Assembly: GCF_012844225.1 (NCBI RefSeq)
Contig: NZ_JABAGQ010000005.1
Location: forward strand, 1 to 64,000
Source of the DNA: Rhodococcus sp. 105337
GTDB lineage: Bacteria; Actinomycetota; Actinomycetes; Mycobacteriales; Mycobacteriaceae
DNA length: 64,000 bases
Reading direction: 5' to 3'
Part shown: positions 1-7,165 of the stretch, piece by piece
How the letters are laid out: each line of letters begins with the position of its first letter
Numbering within the stretch: position 1 is the stretch's first letter
Made by a program: the position numbers and the translations under genes
Notes under the pieces: model-generated
Seen by the model: the letters and a program-made list of their open reading frames with translations, nothing else
Database searches by the model: none
Told to the model about the DNA's origin: nothing

Positions 1-120
1 GGATGATCGCACCAAATAATTGGCACTGACATTCATCGGCACACTGTTGAGTTCTCAAAGAACACGCACACACCATCACTCACGAATTTCACAACTCGCT
101 CGTTCCGGGGCAACTGTTCC
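1..120 (-). promoter_or_regulatory. rRNA operon leader (16S expected just outside the left edge)
   Basis: Read on the minus strand, positions 66-41 give TTTGAGAACTCAACAGTGTG, followed by GCCGATGAATGTCAGTGCC and an AT-rich run to position 1. This is the conserved actinobacterial 16S rRNA leader with its boxA-like antitermination region, as I know it from Rhodococcus, Nocardia and Mycobacterium. It implies a 16S-23S-5S operon transcribed leftward out of the window. The 16S gene itself is not visible, so this rests on motif recognition. Confidence 0.75.
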
Positions 121-150
121 AGCCTAGATCCCGCACCACACAGACGCAAA
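121..150 (-). promoter_or_regulatory. candidate rRNA operon promoter
   Basis: On the minus strand TTTGCG (150-145) is followed after 18 bases by TAGGCT (126-121), an arrangement like actinobacterial sigma-A promoters. Transcription would begin near 114 and run into the leader. Other weaker boxes lie further upstream (TTGGTG-18-TAACTT near 325-290), so several promoters may exist. Assigned by eye only. Confidence 0.4.
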
Positions 151-570
151 TCCGTGTCGCTTCCGAACCCAGGGGCAGTACGAAACCTTACCAGAAGATT
201 TCGAACCAGATATTCAGGCGCTCTCGTCCAACCTCGTTTTCCCAGTCCCTGTAGGTCCGGGTCGGTGTCCGTGTCGCTCTGACCTGGATTAAGTTACGCG
301 AGCACCCCCACAAACACCAAATCGCCAGGTCAACGCCGATTTGCTGGGAAGAACCCGCCAGTCGATGTGCCGGCGGCCCACCGTGGCCCCCTATAGAGAG
401 GGCGATCTGTAGAGAAGGTGTCCATCTATAGGGAGACAGGTACAGCACCTCCCCGGATTCCGGGAGACATCAGCAAGATGCCGAGCTCCGGGGCGTGATC
501 CTGCGTCGGGTCACGGATGCCCCTACTACTCGAGTAACGTTCTCGCTTGAGTTGAGCGAGGAAGGGTGCC
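151..570. other. non-coding region between rRNA leader and methyltransferase
   Basis: About 420 bases without a convincing gene. The open frames here lack a ribosome binding site and family resemblance. The stretch probably holds additional upstream rRNA promoters on the minus strand and the promoter of the methyltransferase on the plus strand. Confidence 0.6.
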
Positions 571-1734
571 GTGACGTCGTCGGGGAACATGGTGGGGCTG
601 TTCGCCGGAATCGGCGGCCTCGAGCTTGGGCTCGGGGAGAATGGGTGGAATACCGAACTCCTGTGTGAGGTCGACCCCGGTGCACAAGCGGTGCTGCGTG
701 CCCGCTTCCCTGACGTTCCCCTCCATCCGGATGTCACCCAACTGCGTTCCTTGCCGCAGGGGACCGAACTGGTTGCGGCGGGCTTTCCCTGCCAGGACCT
801 GTCCCAGGCCGGCCGTACCGCCGGCATCACCGGAACGAAGTCGAGCCTCGTGGACGAGGTGTTCCGTCTCGTCCGGCGCAAGAACGGGCCGCGCTGGCTC
901 GTCATCGAGAATGTTCCGTTCATGCTCCAACTCAGCCGCGGTGCTGCGATGCGCCACATCACGGATGCGCTCGAAGACCTCGGGTACACGTGGGCCTACC
1001 GGGTGGTGGACGCTCGCGCCTTCGGCCTCCCCCAGCGCCGGCAGCGAGTGCTCATGGTGGCCTCCCGCACCGACGATCCGCGCGCCGTCCTGTTCGGGCA
1101 GGATGCCGGCATGCCGGTCGACGGGAACCCCGACCTGTTCCCGTGCGGCTTCTACTGGACGGAAGGTGTGCGCGGTTTGGGTTGGGCGGTCAATGCCGTG
1201 CCCACGCTCAAGGGCGGTTCGACTCTCGGTATCGCGAGTCCACCGGCCGTGCGATTGCCGTCCGGCGAGATCGTGACCCCCGGGCTGACCGATGCCGAAC
1301 GACTCCAAGGATTCGACCCCGACTGGACCGCACCTGCCACGCAGGCGGTGGGTGTCCGGACCGGGCACCGCTGGCGCCTCGTGGGCAACGCCGTCAGTGT
1401 CCGGATGGCGACCTGGGTGGGACATCGCGTGAACAATCAGATCGACTACACCGCCGATCACGAGACTCCCCTCGAACCCGGCGATCCGTGGCCCACCGCG
1501 GCATGGGGTTCTCACCGCAAAGCATTCCGCGTGCACGAATCGCAGTGGCCCGTCCACGACCCCTACGAGGACCTCGGCGGATTCCTCGACGATTCGCGTC
1601 TGCTGTCCGCTCGCGCGACCGCCGGCTTCCTCCGGCGGGCACGGTCGGGCAGCCTCCGCTTTCTCCCAGGATTTCTCGACGACGTGGAGAACCACCTCGA
1701 CCGCATGGGCGGCTTCCCGCAGGCCGCCGCGTAG
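571..1734 (+). CDS. DNA (cytosine-5-)-methyltransferase
   Basis: This enzyme transfers a methyl group from S-adenosylmethionine to C5 of cytosine in DNA. The 387-residue protein has the C5 motifs in order: motif I FAGIGGLELGL near residue 10, motif IV PCQDLSQAG with catalytic Cys74, motif VI ENVP, motif VIII QRRQRV and motif X GNAVSV near 275. About 110 residues of unassigned C-terminal extension follow. The start is GTG behind a GAAGGG ribosome site. A vsr gene follows after 9 bases, the usual partner that repairs T:G mismatches made by deamination of the methylated base. No restriction endonuclease gene adjoins it, so it looks like an orphan or Dcm-like enzyme. The target sequence cannot be read from the protein. 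Confidence 0.93.
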   Translation: MTSSGNMVGLFAGIGGLELGLGENGWNTELLCEVDPGAQAVLRARFPDVPLHPDVTQLRSLPQGTELVAAGFPCQDLSQAGRTAGITGTKSSLVDEVFRLVRRKNGPRWLVIENVPFMLQLSRGAAMRHITDALEDLGYTWAYRVVDARAFGLPQRRQRVLMVASRTDDPRAVLFGQDAGMPVDGNPDLFPCGFYWTEGVRGLGWAVNAVPTLKGGSTLGIASPPAVRLPSGEIVTPGLTDAERLQGFDPDWTAPATQAVGVRTGHRWRLVGNAVSVRMATWVGHRVNNQIDYTADHETPLEPGDPWPTAAWGSHRKAFRVHESQWPVHDPYEDLGGFLDDSRLLSARATAGFLRRARSGSLRFLPGFLDDVENHLDRMGGFPQAAA

Positions 1735-1743
1735 GAGGTCGCG

Positions 1744-2223
1744 ATGCCTCCGTCCGACGAACTCCGGCCCGCACGACCGCAGACGGACGCGCGTACCAGC
1801 GCACGGATGAGCAGGCAACGCCGTCGGGACACCGCTCCGGAAGTGGCGTTGCGACGCGAACTGCATCGCCGCGGTCTGCGCTTCTATGTGGACCGGGCGC
1901 CATTGCCCGGCGTGCGACGCCGAGCCGACCTGGTGTTTCCTCGCCGACGTGTCGCGGTGTACGTCGACGGCTGCTTCTGGCATCGGTGCCCACTGCACGC
2001 GACCGATCCGAAGAACAACGCCGAGTGGTGGGCCGACAAACTCGCAGGCAACGTCGAGCGTGACCGCGACACGGATTCTCGCCTGGCCGCTGCGGGGTGG
2101 ACGGTGATCCGGGTGTGGGAGCACGAAGACCCGATCACGGCCGCCACGCGAGTCGCGGAGGCGCTCACACCCCCGCCGGAATCACCCGCCGGTTCTCCTC
2201 TGGACGACTCCGGCACAGATTGA
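1744..2223 (+). CDS. vsr: very short patch repair endonuclease (Vsr)
   Basis: This 159-residue Vsr-family endonuclease nicks 5' of the T in T:G mismatches that arise when 5-methylcytosine deaminates. The N-terminal MSRQRRRDTAPEVALRRELH segment is typical. ADLVF carries the metal-binding Asp (family equivalent of E. coli Asp51), and CFWHRCP gives the aromatic and zinc-binding region. NNAEWWADKL and GWTVIRVWEHE complete the fold. The ATG has an AGGAGGT ribosome site overlapping the methyltransferase stop, so the two genes are probably co-transcribed. About 20 unconserved residues precede the family core, so a start inside the frame is possible. Confidence 0.93.
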   Translation: MPPSDELRPARPQTDARTSARMSRQRRRDTAPEVALRRELHRRGLRFYVDRAPLPGVRRRADLVFPRRRVAVYVDGCFWHRCPLHATDPKNNAEWWADKLAGNVERDRDTDSRLAAAGWTVIRVWEHEDPITAATRVAEALTPPPESPAGSPLDDSGTD

Positions 2224-2271
2224 GCAGTAATTCGGATGCGCGCGCGGGCACGACCGCGCTTCACTGGAGTC

Positions 2272-2406
2272 ATGGCCGAGCAGAAACGACGGATCCAGCG
2301 AGGCACCCGGCCACTGTTCAACGATTCGATGACCGGCAAGTCGGACTTCGTTCTGGTCATCGCCTTCGCTGCGCTCGCTGCGACGACGTGGTGGCTCCTG
2401 TTCTGA
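2272..2406 (+). CDS. small single-pass membrane protein (44 aa)
   Basis: An ATG frame of 44 codons begins with a basic, hydrophilic segment (MAEQKRRIQRGTRP) and ends in one hydrophobic helix (FVLVIAFAALAATTWWLLF). A weak CTGGAGT ribosome site lies just ahead. It follows vsr by 48 bases and converges on the acyl-CoA dehydrogenase genes. I do not recognise a family. The charge-then-helix layout and fit into the gap suggest a real small protein, but there is no independent proof. Confidence 0.5.
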   Translation: MAEQKRRIQRGTRPLFNDSMTGKSDFVLVIAFAALAATTWWLLF

Positions 2407-2430
2407 ACTCGTGCGCCGACACCGTCCGGG

Positions 2431-3579
2431 TCAGGCCTTGGTGAGTTCCGCGTACCGCGCGATGTGGTGGTCCGCGGTACCGAACTCGTACTCGATCGCC
2501 GTCAACCGCTTGAAGTAGTGCCCGACCGCGAGTTCCTCGGTCATGCCCATTCCCCCGTGCAGCTGGACGGCGTTCTGCCCGATGAAGCGCGCGGCACGGC
2601 TGATGGTCGCCTTCGTGGCCGAGACGGACCGCGCGCGGACGAGATCGTCCGCCTCGAGGTGCATGACGGCCAGGTACACGGCCGATATCGCTTGCTCGAG
2701 TTCCATGTACATGTCGACCATGCGGTGTTGCAATGCCTGGAAGCTGCCGATCGGGTGACCGAACTGCCGGCGTTGTTTCGTGTACTCGACGGTGTCGGCG
2801 AGTACCTTCCGCATGAGGCCGACCGCTTCTGCCGCCACCGCGGTGGTGGCTTCGTCGATCCCCAGGGACACCGACGGCCACGCGCCGCCCTCGTCACCGA
2901 GCAGAGCGTCCGCGGGGACGCGAAAACCGGAGAAGGTGAGATCCGAGGCGCGGCGATCGTCGATGGTTCGATACGAGTGCATCTCCACTCCGGCCGGAGG
3001 GTTCGCAGGATCGAACTCGACGAGGAAGAGCGACAACCCTGCGGTGTCGCGGCGGTCACCTGCTGTGCGGGCGGTCACGAGGAGATGTGTTGCCAGCGGA
3101 GCGCTGGTGACGACGATCTTGGCACCGTCGATCACCCACTCGCCGCCGTCCCGGCGCGCGGTGGTCGTCAGGTCGTGGAAGTCGTAGCCACTCGTCGGTT
3201 CCGTTGCCGCGAAGGCGGTGACCGCCTCCCCCGAGGCGATCGCTTCGAGTACTGCGTGTGCCCGGGGTCCGCCGGCGCGGTGGAGCATCCCGCCCCCGAG
3301 CACAACGGTGTCGACATAAGGCTCGACGACGAGGGCGTGCCCCAGAGCTTCGGCCACGACCATCAATTCCACCGGGCCGCCGTTCATTCCTCCGACGTCT
3401 TCCGGAAGAGTGGCGCCGAGGATGCCGAGTTCTTCGGACAGCGCGCGCCACACGTCGGGTTGCCACCCCGCGCCGGTGGTCGCTGCCGTGCGACTCCGGG
3501 CCAGGTCGTACCGGTGTGAGAGAAACCCGGTGACCGAATCGCGGAGAAGCTCTTGCTCTTTGCTCAAACCGAAGTCCAT
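2431..3579 (-). CDS. acyl-CoA dehydrogenase (second gene of a pair)
   Basis: This 382-residue flavoprotein of the acyl-CoA dehydrogenase family would introduce an alpha-beta double bond into an acyl-CoA and pass electrons to ETF. The N-terminal MDFGLSKEQELLRDSV helix, central FAATEPTSGYD region, and C-terminal QLHGGMGMTEELAVGHYFKR segment are characteristic. Its ATG overlaps the stop of the upstream dehydrogenase (TGATG), so translation is coupled. Paired small dehydrogenases in actinobacteria often form alpha2beta2 heterotetramers acting on sterol side-chain or other bulky acyl-CoAs. The substrate here is not evident from sequence. Confidence 0.88.
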   Translation of the reverse strand: MDFGLSKEQELLRDSVTGFLSHRYDLARSRTAATTGAGWQPDVWRALSEELGILGATLPEDVGGMNGGPVELMVVAEALGHALVVEPYVDTVVLGGGMLHRAGGPRAHAVLEAIASGEAVTAFAATEPTSGYDFHDLTTTARRDGGEWVIDGAKIVVTSAPLATHLLVTARTAGDRRDTAGLSLFLVEFDPANPPAGVEMHSYRTIDDRRASDLTFSGFRVPADALLGDEGGAWPSVSLGIDEATTAVAAEAVGLMRKVLADTVEYTKQRRQFGHPIGSFQALQHRMVDMYMELEQAISAVYLAVMHLEADDLVRARSVSATKATISRAARFIGQNAVQLHGGMGMTEELAVGHYFKRLTAIEYEFGTADHHIARYAELTKA

Positions 3580-4811
3580 CAGAGCCCCAATGCTGCTTTG
3601 GCGAGGATATTTCGCTGAATCTCGTTGCTACCGGCATAGATCGAGCCGGCGCGGTCGTTGAAATAGCGCAGCGGCGCTACCGCTTGCCAGTCTTCGCCAC
3701 TGACGTAACCGTCGGCGGGCGGTTCGTAGTCGGCGATCGGGCCACCGGGCGCAGTGACGTGCGGTTGGTACACGCGCCCCCGTGGGCCGGCAGCCTCGAG
3801 AGCCAATTGCGTCAGCGTCTGGCTGAGCTCGGTGCCGAGCACTTTGAGCATGGATGACGCCGGGCCCGGGTCCCTACCTGCGGATAGCGCTGCGAGGGCG
3901 CGGTATTCGAGGATCTCCAGTACGTCGGTACGGATACGGGCGTCCGCGAGTCTGGCGGCGAACGCGGGATCGTCGACGAGCGCGCGACCGCCGGGGCCGG
4001 GTTGCCCGGCTGCCGCGACCGCGATGCGCTCTGCGAGGACCTGGAGTGCGGGCGCAGCAGCCGCTCCGCCTCGCTCGAACACCAGCAAGTACTTCGCGAC
4101 GGACCAGCCGTGGTCGATCTCGCCCAGGACGTTCTTCTTGGGGACACGCACGCCGTCGAAGAACACCTGGTTCTGGACCTCTTCGCCGGAGGTCATCACC
4201 AGGGGTCGGATCTCGATGCCCGGCGAGGTCATATCGATGAGCAGGAAGGTGATGCCCTGCTGCTTTCGTTCGGTTCTGGTGGTCCGCACGAGCGCGAACA
4301 TCCAGTTCGCCTCCGTCGCGTGGGTGGTCCAGATCTTGCTTCCGGTCACGACGAGATCGTCACCGTCGTGCACAGCCGCCATGCTCAGGGAGGCGAGGTC
4401 GGAACCGGCTTCGGGTTCCGAGTAGCCCTGGCAGAAGAAGACGTCACCGGTGAGGATTCCGGGCAGGAAGTAGTCCTTCTGTGCCTGCGTGCCGTACGCG
4501 ACGATCGCATGCGCAACCATCCGGATACCCATCGGCGACAACGACGGGGCACCGGCGAGGATCGATTCGCGACCGAAGATGTAGTGCTGCGTCTGCGTCC
4601 AGTCGCATCCTCCGTACTCCACCGGCCAGGCCGGCGCCGCCCATCCCCGCTCGTGGAGGATGCGCTGCCACTCCATGCTCGCCTCGTGGTCGGAGTACAC
4701 GCTGGTGGCCAGCCTGCCGGCACGTCTCAGCTCGGGGGTGAGCTTCTCGTCGAGAAAGGCACGGACCTCGTCTCGGAAGGCGGCGTCGGCGTCGGACCAC
4801 GCAAGTTCCAT
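3579..4811 (-). CDS. acyl-CoA dehydrogenase (first gene of a pair)
   Basis: A 410-residue acyl-CoA dehydrogenase with the middle-domain FCQGYSEPEAGSDLASL motif, which contacts substrate and flavin, the KIWTTHA strand, and a C-terminal GSNEIQRNILAKAALGL segment. I place the start at ATG 4811 (MELAWSDADAAF), because a GGGGGAG ribosome site precedes it and the family N-terminus begins there. The upstream in-frame extension to 4865 has no family resemblance. The gene overlaps the next dehydrogenase by one base, indicating an operon and probably a heteromeric enzyme. Confidence 0.88.
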   Translation of the reverse strand: MELAWSDADAAFRDEVRAFLDEKLTPELRRAGRLATSVYSDHEASMEWQRILHERGWAAPAWPVEYGGCDWTQTQHYIFGRESILAGAPSLSPMGIRMVAHAIVAYGTQAQKDYFLPGILTGDVFFCQGYSEPEAGSDLASLSMAAVHDGDDLVVTGSKIWTTHATEANWMFALVRTTRTERKQQGITFLLIDMTSPGIEIRPLVMTSGEEVQNQVFFDGVRVPKKNVLGEIDHGWSVAKYLLVFERGGAAAAPALQVLAERIAVAAAGQPGPGGRALVDDPAFAARLADARIRTDVLEILEYRALAALSAGRDPGPASSMLKVLGTELSQTLTQLALEAAGPRGRVYQPHVTAPGGPIADYEPPADGYVSGEDWQAVAPLRYFNDRAGSIYAGSNEIQRNILAKAALGL

Positions 4812-5166
4812 GTCTTCTCCCCCGCAGAGCGCGACCGCCAGCCGCCGGCTGATCGTGCGAATCATCGTTAACTTCTCGGCACCGTCCCGGAATCTACTGT
4901 CGTTCGCACGGCCTCGTCAATACATCCTTTGGGCCGGTACCGGCGTCGTTTTGCTCCCCCACCGACCCCGACGAGCTCCGGGCGGGCAGTCCGCCAGGGG
5001 TGAGATGCCGGATTCACTCGCGGGCCTGTCGGCGCCGCACCGCACGTGACCAGTGGTGACTGCGGTCACAACATCCGGTAGAACAGTCTTCTGACAATGG
5101 AATAACTGCACTCTCCGATTGGATGATCATGACTCTTGCAGAGTGCCGGCGCACGGAGGTAGTCCG
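4812..5166. other. divergent intergenic region
   Basis: About 355 bases separate the leftward acyl-CoA dehydrogenase pair from the rightward LLM oxidoreductase gene. No gene is supported here. It holds a candidate promoter and an inverted repeat (GTGACC at 5046-5051, GGTCAC at 5064-5069) described separately. Confidence 0.6.
5056..5084 (+). promoter_or_regulatory. candidate promoter of the LLM oxidoreductase gene
   Basis: GTGACT (5056-5061) and TAGAAC (5079-5084) are separated by 17 bases, a reasonable sigma-A arrangement. The palindromic half-sites GTGACC-N12-GGTCAC span 5046-5069 and overlap the -35 box, so a repressor could act here. Judged by eye. Confidence 0.35.
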
Positions 5167-6060
5167 TTGAAGTTCTGGACCGGGACCGCATTCATGAAGA
5201 CGACCGAAATGCCGGCGGTGGCGACCATGCTCGACCAGGCAGGGTTCCACGGCGTGCTCGTCTCGGACCACCTGATCTATCCGAAAGAGATGAAGACCGT
5301 CTACCCCGGGCACGAGAGCGGAAAGATGTTCTGGCACCCGGAGACGGACTGGCCCGACGCGTGGGTCCTCATCGGAGCCATGGCAGCCGTCACCCAGAAC
5401 CTGCACTTCGGCAACAACGTCTACATCGCGCCGTCGCGCCCACTTCTCGAGGTCGTGAAACAGGTGGGCACCGCAGCGGCTATCTCACACGGCCGCGTGT
5501 CCATCGGCCTCTCCGCCGGTTGGATGCGCGAGGAATTCGAGTTGCTGGGCCAGGACTTCGACAACCGTGGCCCGCGCCTCAACGAGATGATCGAGGCGTT
5601 GCGCGCACTGTGGAAGGGCGGATGGGTGTCCTTCAAGGGCGAGTACTACGACATCCCCGAGATGACGATCGAGCCGCACCCGCCTGCACCCGTACCGATC
5701 CTGTGCGGTGGAGAATCCACTGCCGCACTCAAGCGAGCCGCCCGCTACTGCGACGGCTGGGTCGGCACGGCGTACACCATCGACGACGCCGAGAAGTGGA
5801 TCGAGCGGATCAACGGTTACCGGCGCGAATTCGGACGTGAGAACGAACCGTTCGACATCATCCTCGGTCTGCGCGACCAGCCGTCCACCGAGCTGTACAA
5901 GCGGGCCGAGAAGATCGGGATCACGGGCGTGATGTGCTCGCCGTGGGCCAACTGGGAAGCAACCCACTCCGGCGACCACGATCACCTTCTCGGGACCGCG
6001 GAGCGCTACCGCGAGCCCATCGAGCGATTCGCGGAGGAGATCATCGCGAAGCTGGTGTGA
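5167..6060 (+). CDS. LLM-class (luciferase-like) F420/flavin-dependent oxidoreductase
   Basis: This 297-residue luciferase-like monooxygenase-fold protein probably uses coenzyme F420 or a reduced flavin. Family features include VLVSDHLIYP near the N-terminus, the GRVSIGLSAGWMREEFELLGQDF block, and PVPILCGGES followed by AARYCDGW. The start is taken as TTG 5167, because GGAGGT lies six bases ahead and the next residues (KFWTGTAF) form the first beta strand of the barrel. The longer frame from 5119 adds unrelated residues. A strong hairpin terminator follows the stop. The substrate is unknown. Confidence 0.85.
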   Translation: MKFWTGTAFMKTTEMPAVATMLDQAGFHGVLVSDHLIYPKEMKTVYPGHESGKMFWHPETDWPDAWVLIGAMAAVTQNLHFGNNVYIAPSRPLLEVVKQVGTAAAISHGRVSIGLSAGWMREEFELLGQDFDNRGPRLNEMIEALRALWKGGWVSFKGEYYDIPEMTIEPHPPAPVPILCGGESTAALKRAARYCDGWVGTAYTIDDAEKWIERINGYRREFGRENEPFDIILGLRDQPSTELYKRAEKIGITGVMCSPWANWEATHSGDHDHLLGTAERYREPIERFAEEIIAKLV

Positions 6061-6080
6061 CACGACCCGCAGTGCGAGAA

Positions 6081-6112
6081 CACCCCGCCGACAATGCCGG
6101 CGGGGTGTTCTT
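6081..6112 (+). terminator. intrinsic terminator after the LLM oxidoreductase gene
   Basis: A perfect 10-bp stem (CACCCCGCCG at 6081-6090 with CGGCGGGGTG at 6098-6107) closes a 7-base loop and is followed by TTCTT. It lies 20 bases after the stop codon and just beyond the 3' end of the convergent tRNA-Arg gene, so it may serve both directions. Confidence 0.75.
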
Positions 6113-6117
6113 GTGCG

Positions 6118-6190
6118 TGCGCCCGAAGGGATTCGAACCCCTAACCTTCTGATCCGTAGTCAGATGCTCTATCCGTTGAGCTACGGGCGC
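6118..6190 (-). tRNA. tRNA-Arg (anticodon ACG)
   Basis: The minus strand folds as a cloverleaf of 73 bases. The acceptor is GCGCCCG with CGGGCGC, the discriminator is A, the anticodon stem is TCTGA/TCAGA with loop CTACGGA, and the T arm contains GGTTCGAATCC. The ACG anticodon (A34 normally edited to inosine) reads CGN arginine codons. Confidence 0.95.
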
Positions 6191-6229
6191 AAGTTATTCA
6201 ATTGTCGTCAGTGACGGTACACCAACTGG

Positions 6230-6318
6230 CGGAGGCGAGAGGATTTGAACCTCCGGTCCCCGGTAAGGGGGACAACTCATTAGCAGTGAGTCCCATTCGG
6301 CCGCTCTGGCACGCCTCC
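6230..6318 (-). tRNA. tRNA-Ser (anticodon GCT)
   Basis: A class II cloverleaf of 89 bases on the minus strand. The acceptor is GGAGGCG with CGCCTCC, the discriminator is G, the anticodon stem is ACTCA/TGAGT with loop CTGCTAA, the variable arm is long, and the T arm contains GGTTCAAATCC. The GCT anticodon reads AGC and AGU serine codons. Confidence 0.95.
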
Positions 6319-6392
6319 TCGGGGATTCGAAGCTCTCGAACCGCCGGGACGAAAGATTACACATGCACCGCACCGAAACGCAAAACGGCTGG

Positions 6393-7139
6393 TCAACGCA
6401 GGTGAGTGTCGAACCAATCGTAGATACGGCGCCGCGCGTCGACGATCGCCGCTTCCGCGCGATCGGTCTCGGGATCGAGGGAGTCGTGCACGACCGGCGG
6501 CTCATCCGGCCGGTGGGCGAGCCCTTCGTAACTGACCACAAGCGCCGGCGCATCCGACCGGCCCGCAGCCTCACGCAAGGCGGCGACCTCCGACGGTGGA
6601 GTCTTCGGGTCGTCGTCGCCGTACAGTCCGAGCCACGGCGCCCGGAGCGACCCGACGATGTCGGCGAGCGACCGCGTACCGCCCTGCGCGGTCTGCACGA
6701 TGCCGGGCGAGGCCACGCTCACGACGGCACCGACGACCCGCTCCGCGGCAACATAGAGCGCGGCCGTGCCCGCATCGTCGAACCCGAGCACCCCGATCAT
6801 GTCGGGGCCGATCCCTTGCCCGGCGATCCACCGGAAGGTCGCGTCCACGTTCGCGTAGAACTCGTCCCCGAACTGCTCGGCGTTTTCCGCACTGCGAGCA
6901 TCCTGTGTCGGCTCGGGCGCGACGACGAGCCACCGATCGTCGGCGAGCGTCTCGATGAAGTCGCGGAGGGCCGGCGAGAGTCCGTGGGAGCGGTGCAACA
7001 CCACGATGCTCCCGCGCGGCCTCGAATCCGGACGAACCACTGTCAGCGGTACGTCCCCGGTACCACCGATCCGCGGCGCAGCATCATTGCTGGTTTCCGG
7101 CATGGTGTCCACGATGACACGCCCACCGAGTACCCGCAC
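6393..7139 (-). CDS. dienelactone hydrolase-family alpha/beta hydrolase with altered nucleophile elbow
   Basis: This 248-residue alpha/beta-hydrolase-fold protein resembles the dienelactone hydrolase family: strand SIVVLHRSHGLSP, elbow strand IGVLGFDDAG, acid-loop strand LGLYGDDDPKTP, and a late His in YEGLAHRPDE. In that family the elbow is usually G-F-C-x-G-G with a Cys nucleophile. Here the equivalent residue is Asp (GFDDAG). It is therefore either catalytically inactive or works by an Asp nucleophile, and no substrate can be assigned. The start is uncertain: GTG 7139 or ATG 7103. It is transcribed divergently from the aminotransferase gene. Confidence 0.75.
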   Translation of the reverse strand: MRVLGGRVIVDTMPETSNDAAPRIGGTGDVPLTVVRPDSRPRGSIVVLHRSHGLSPALRDFIETLADDRWLVVAPEPTQDARSAENAEQFGDEFYANVDATFRWIAGQGIGPDMIGVLGFDDAGTAALYVAAERVVGAVVSVASPGIVQTAQGGTRSLADIVGSLRAPWLGLYGDDDPKTPPSEVAALREAAGRSDAPALVVSYEGLAHRPDEPPVVHDSLDPETDRAEAAIVDARRRIYDWFDTHLR

Positions 7140-7165
7140 GGAATCGTCGGGAGCATAATCGGCTG

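Noticed and set aside
188-448. A short minus-strand frame in the rRNA upstream region
   Set aside because: It has no family signal and lies across the probable rRNA promoter region.
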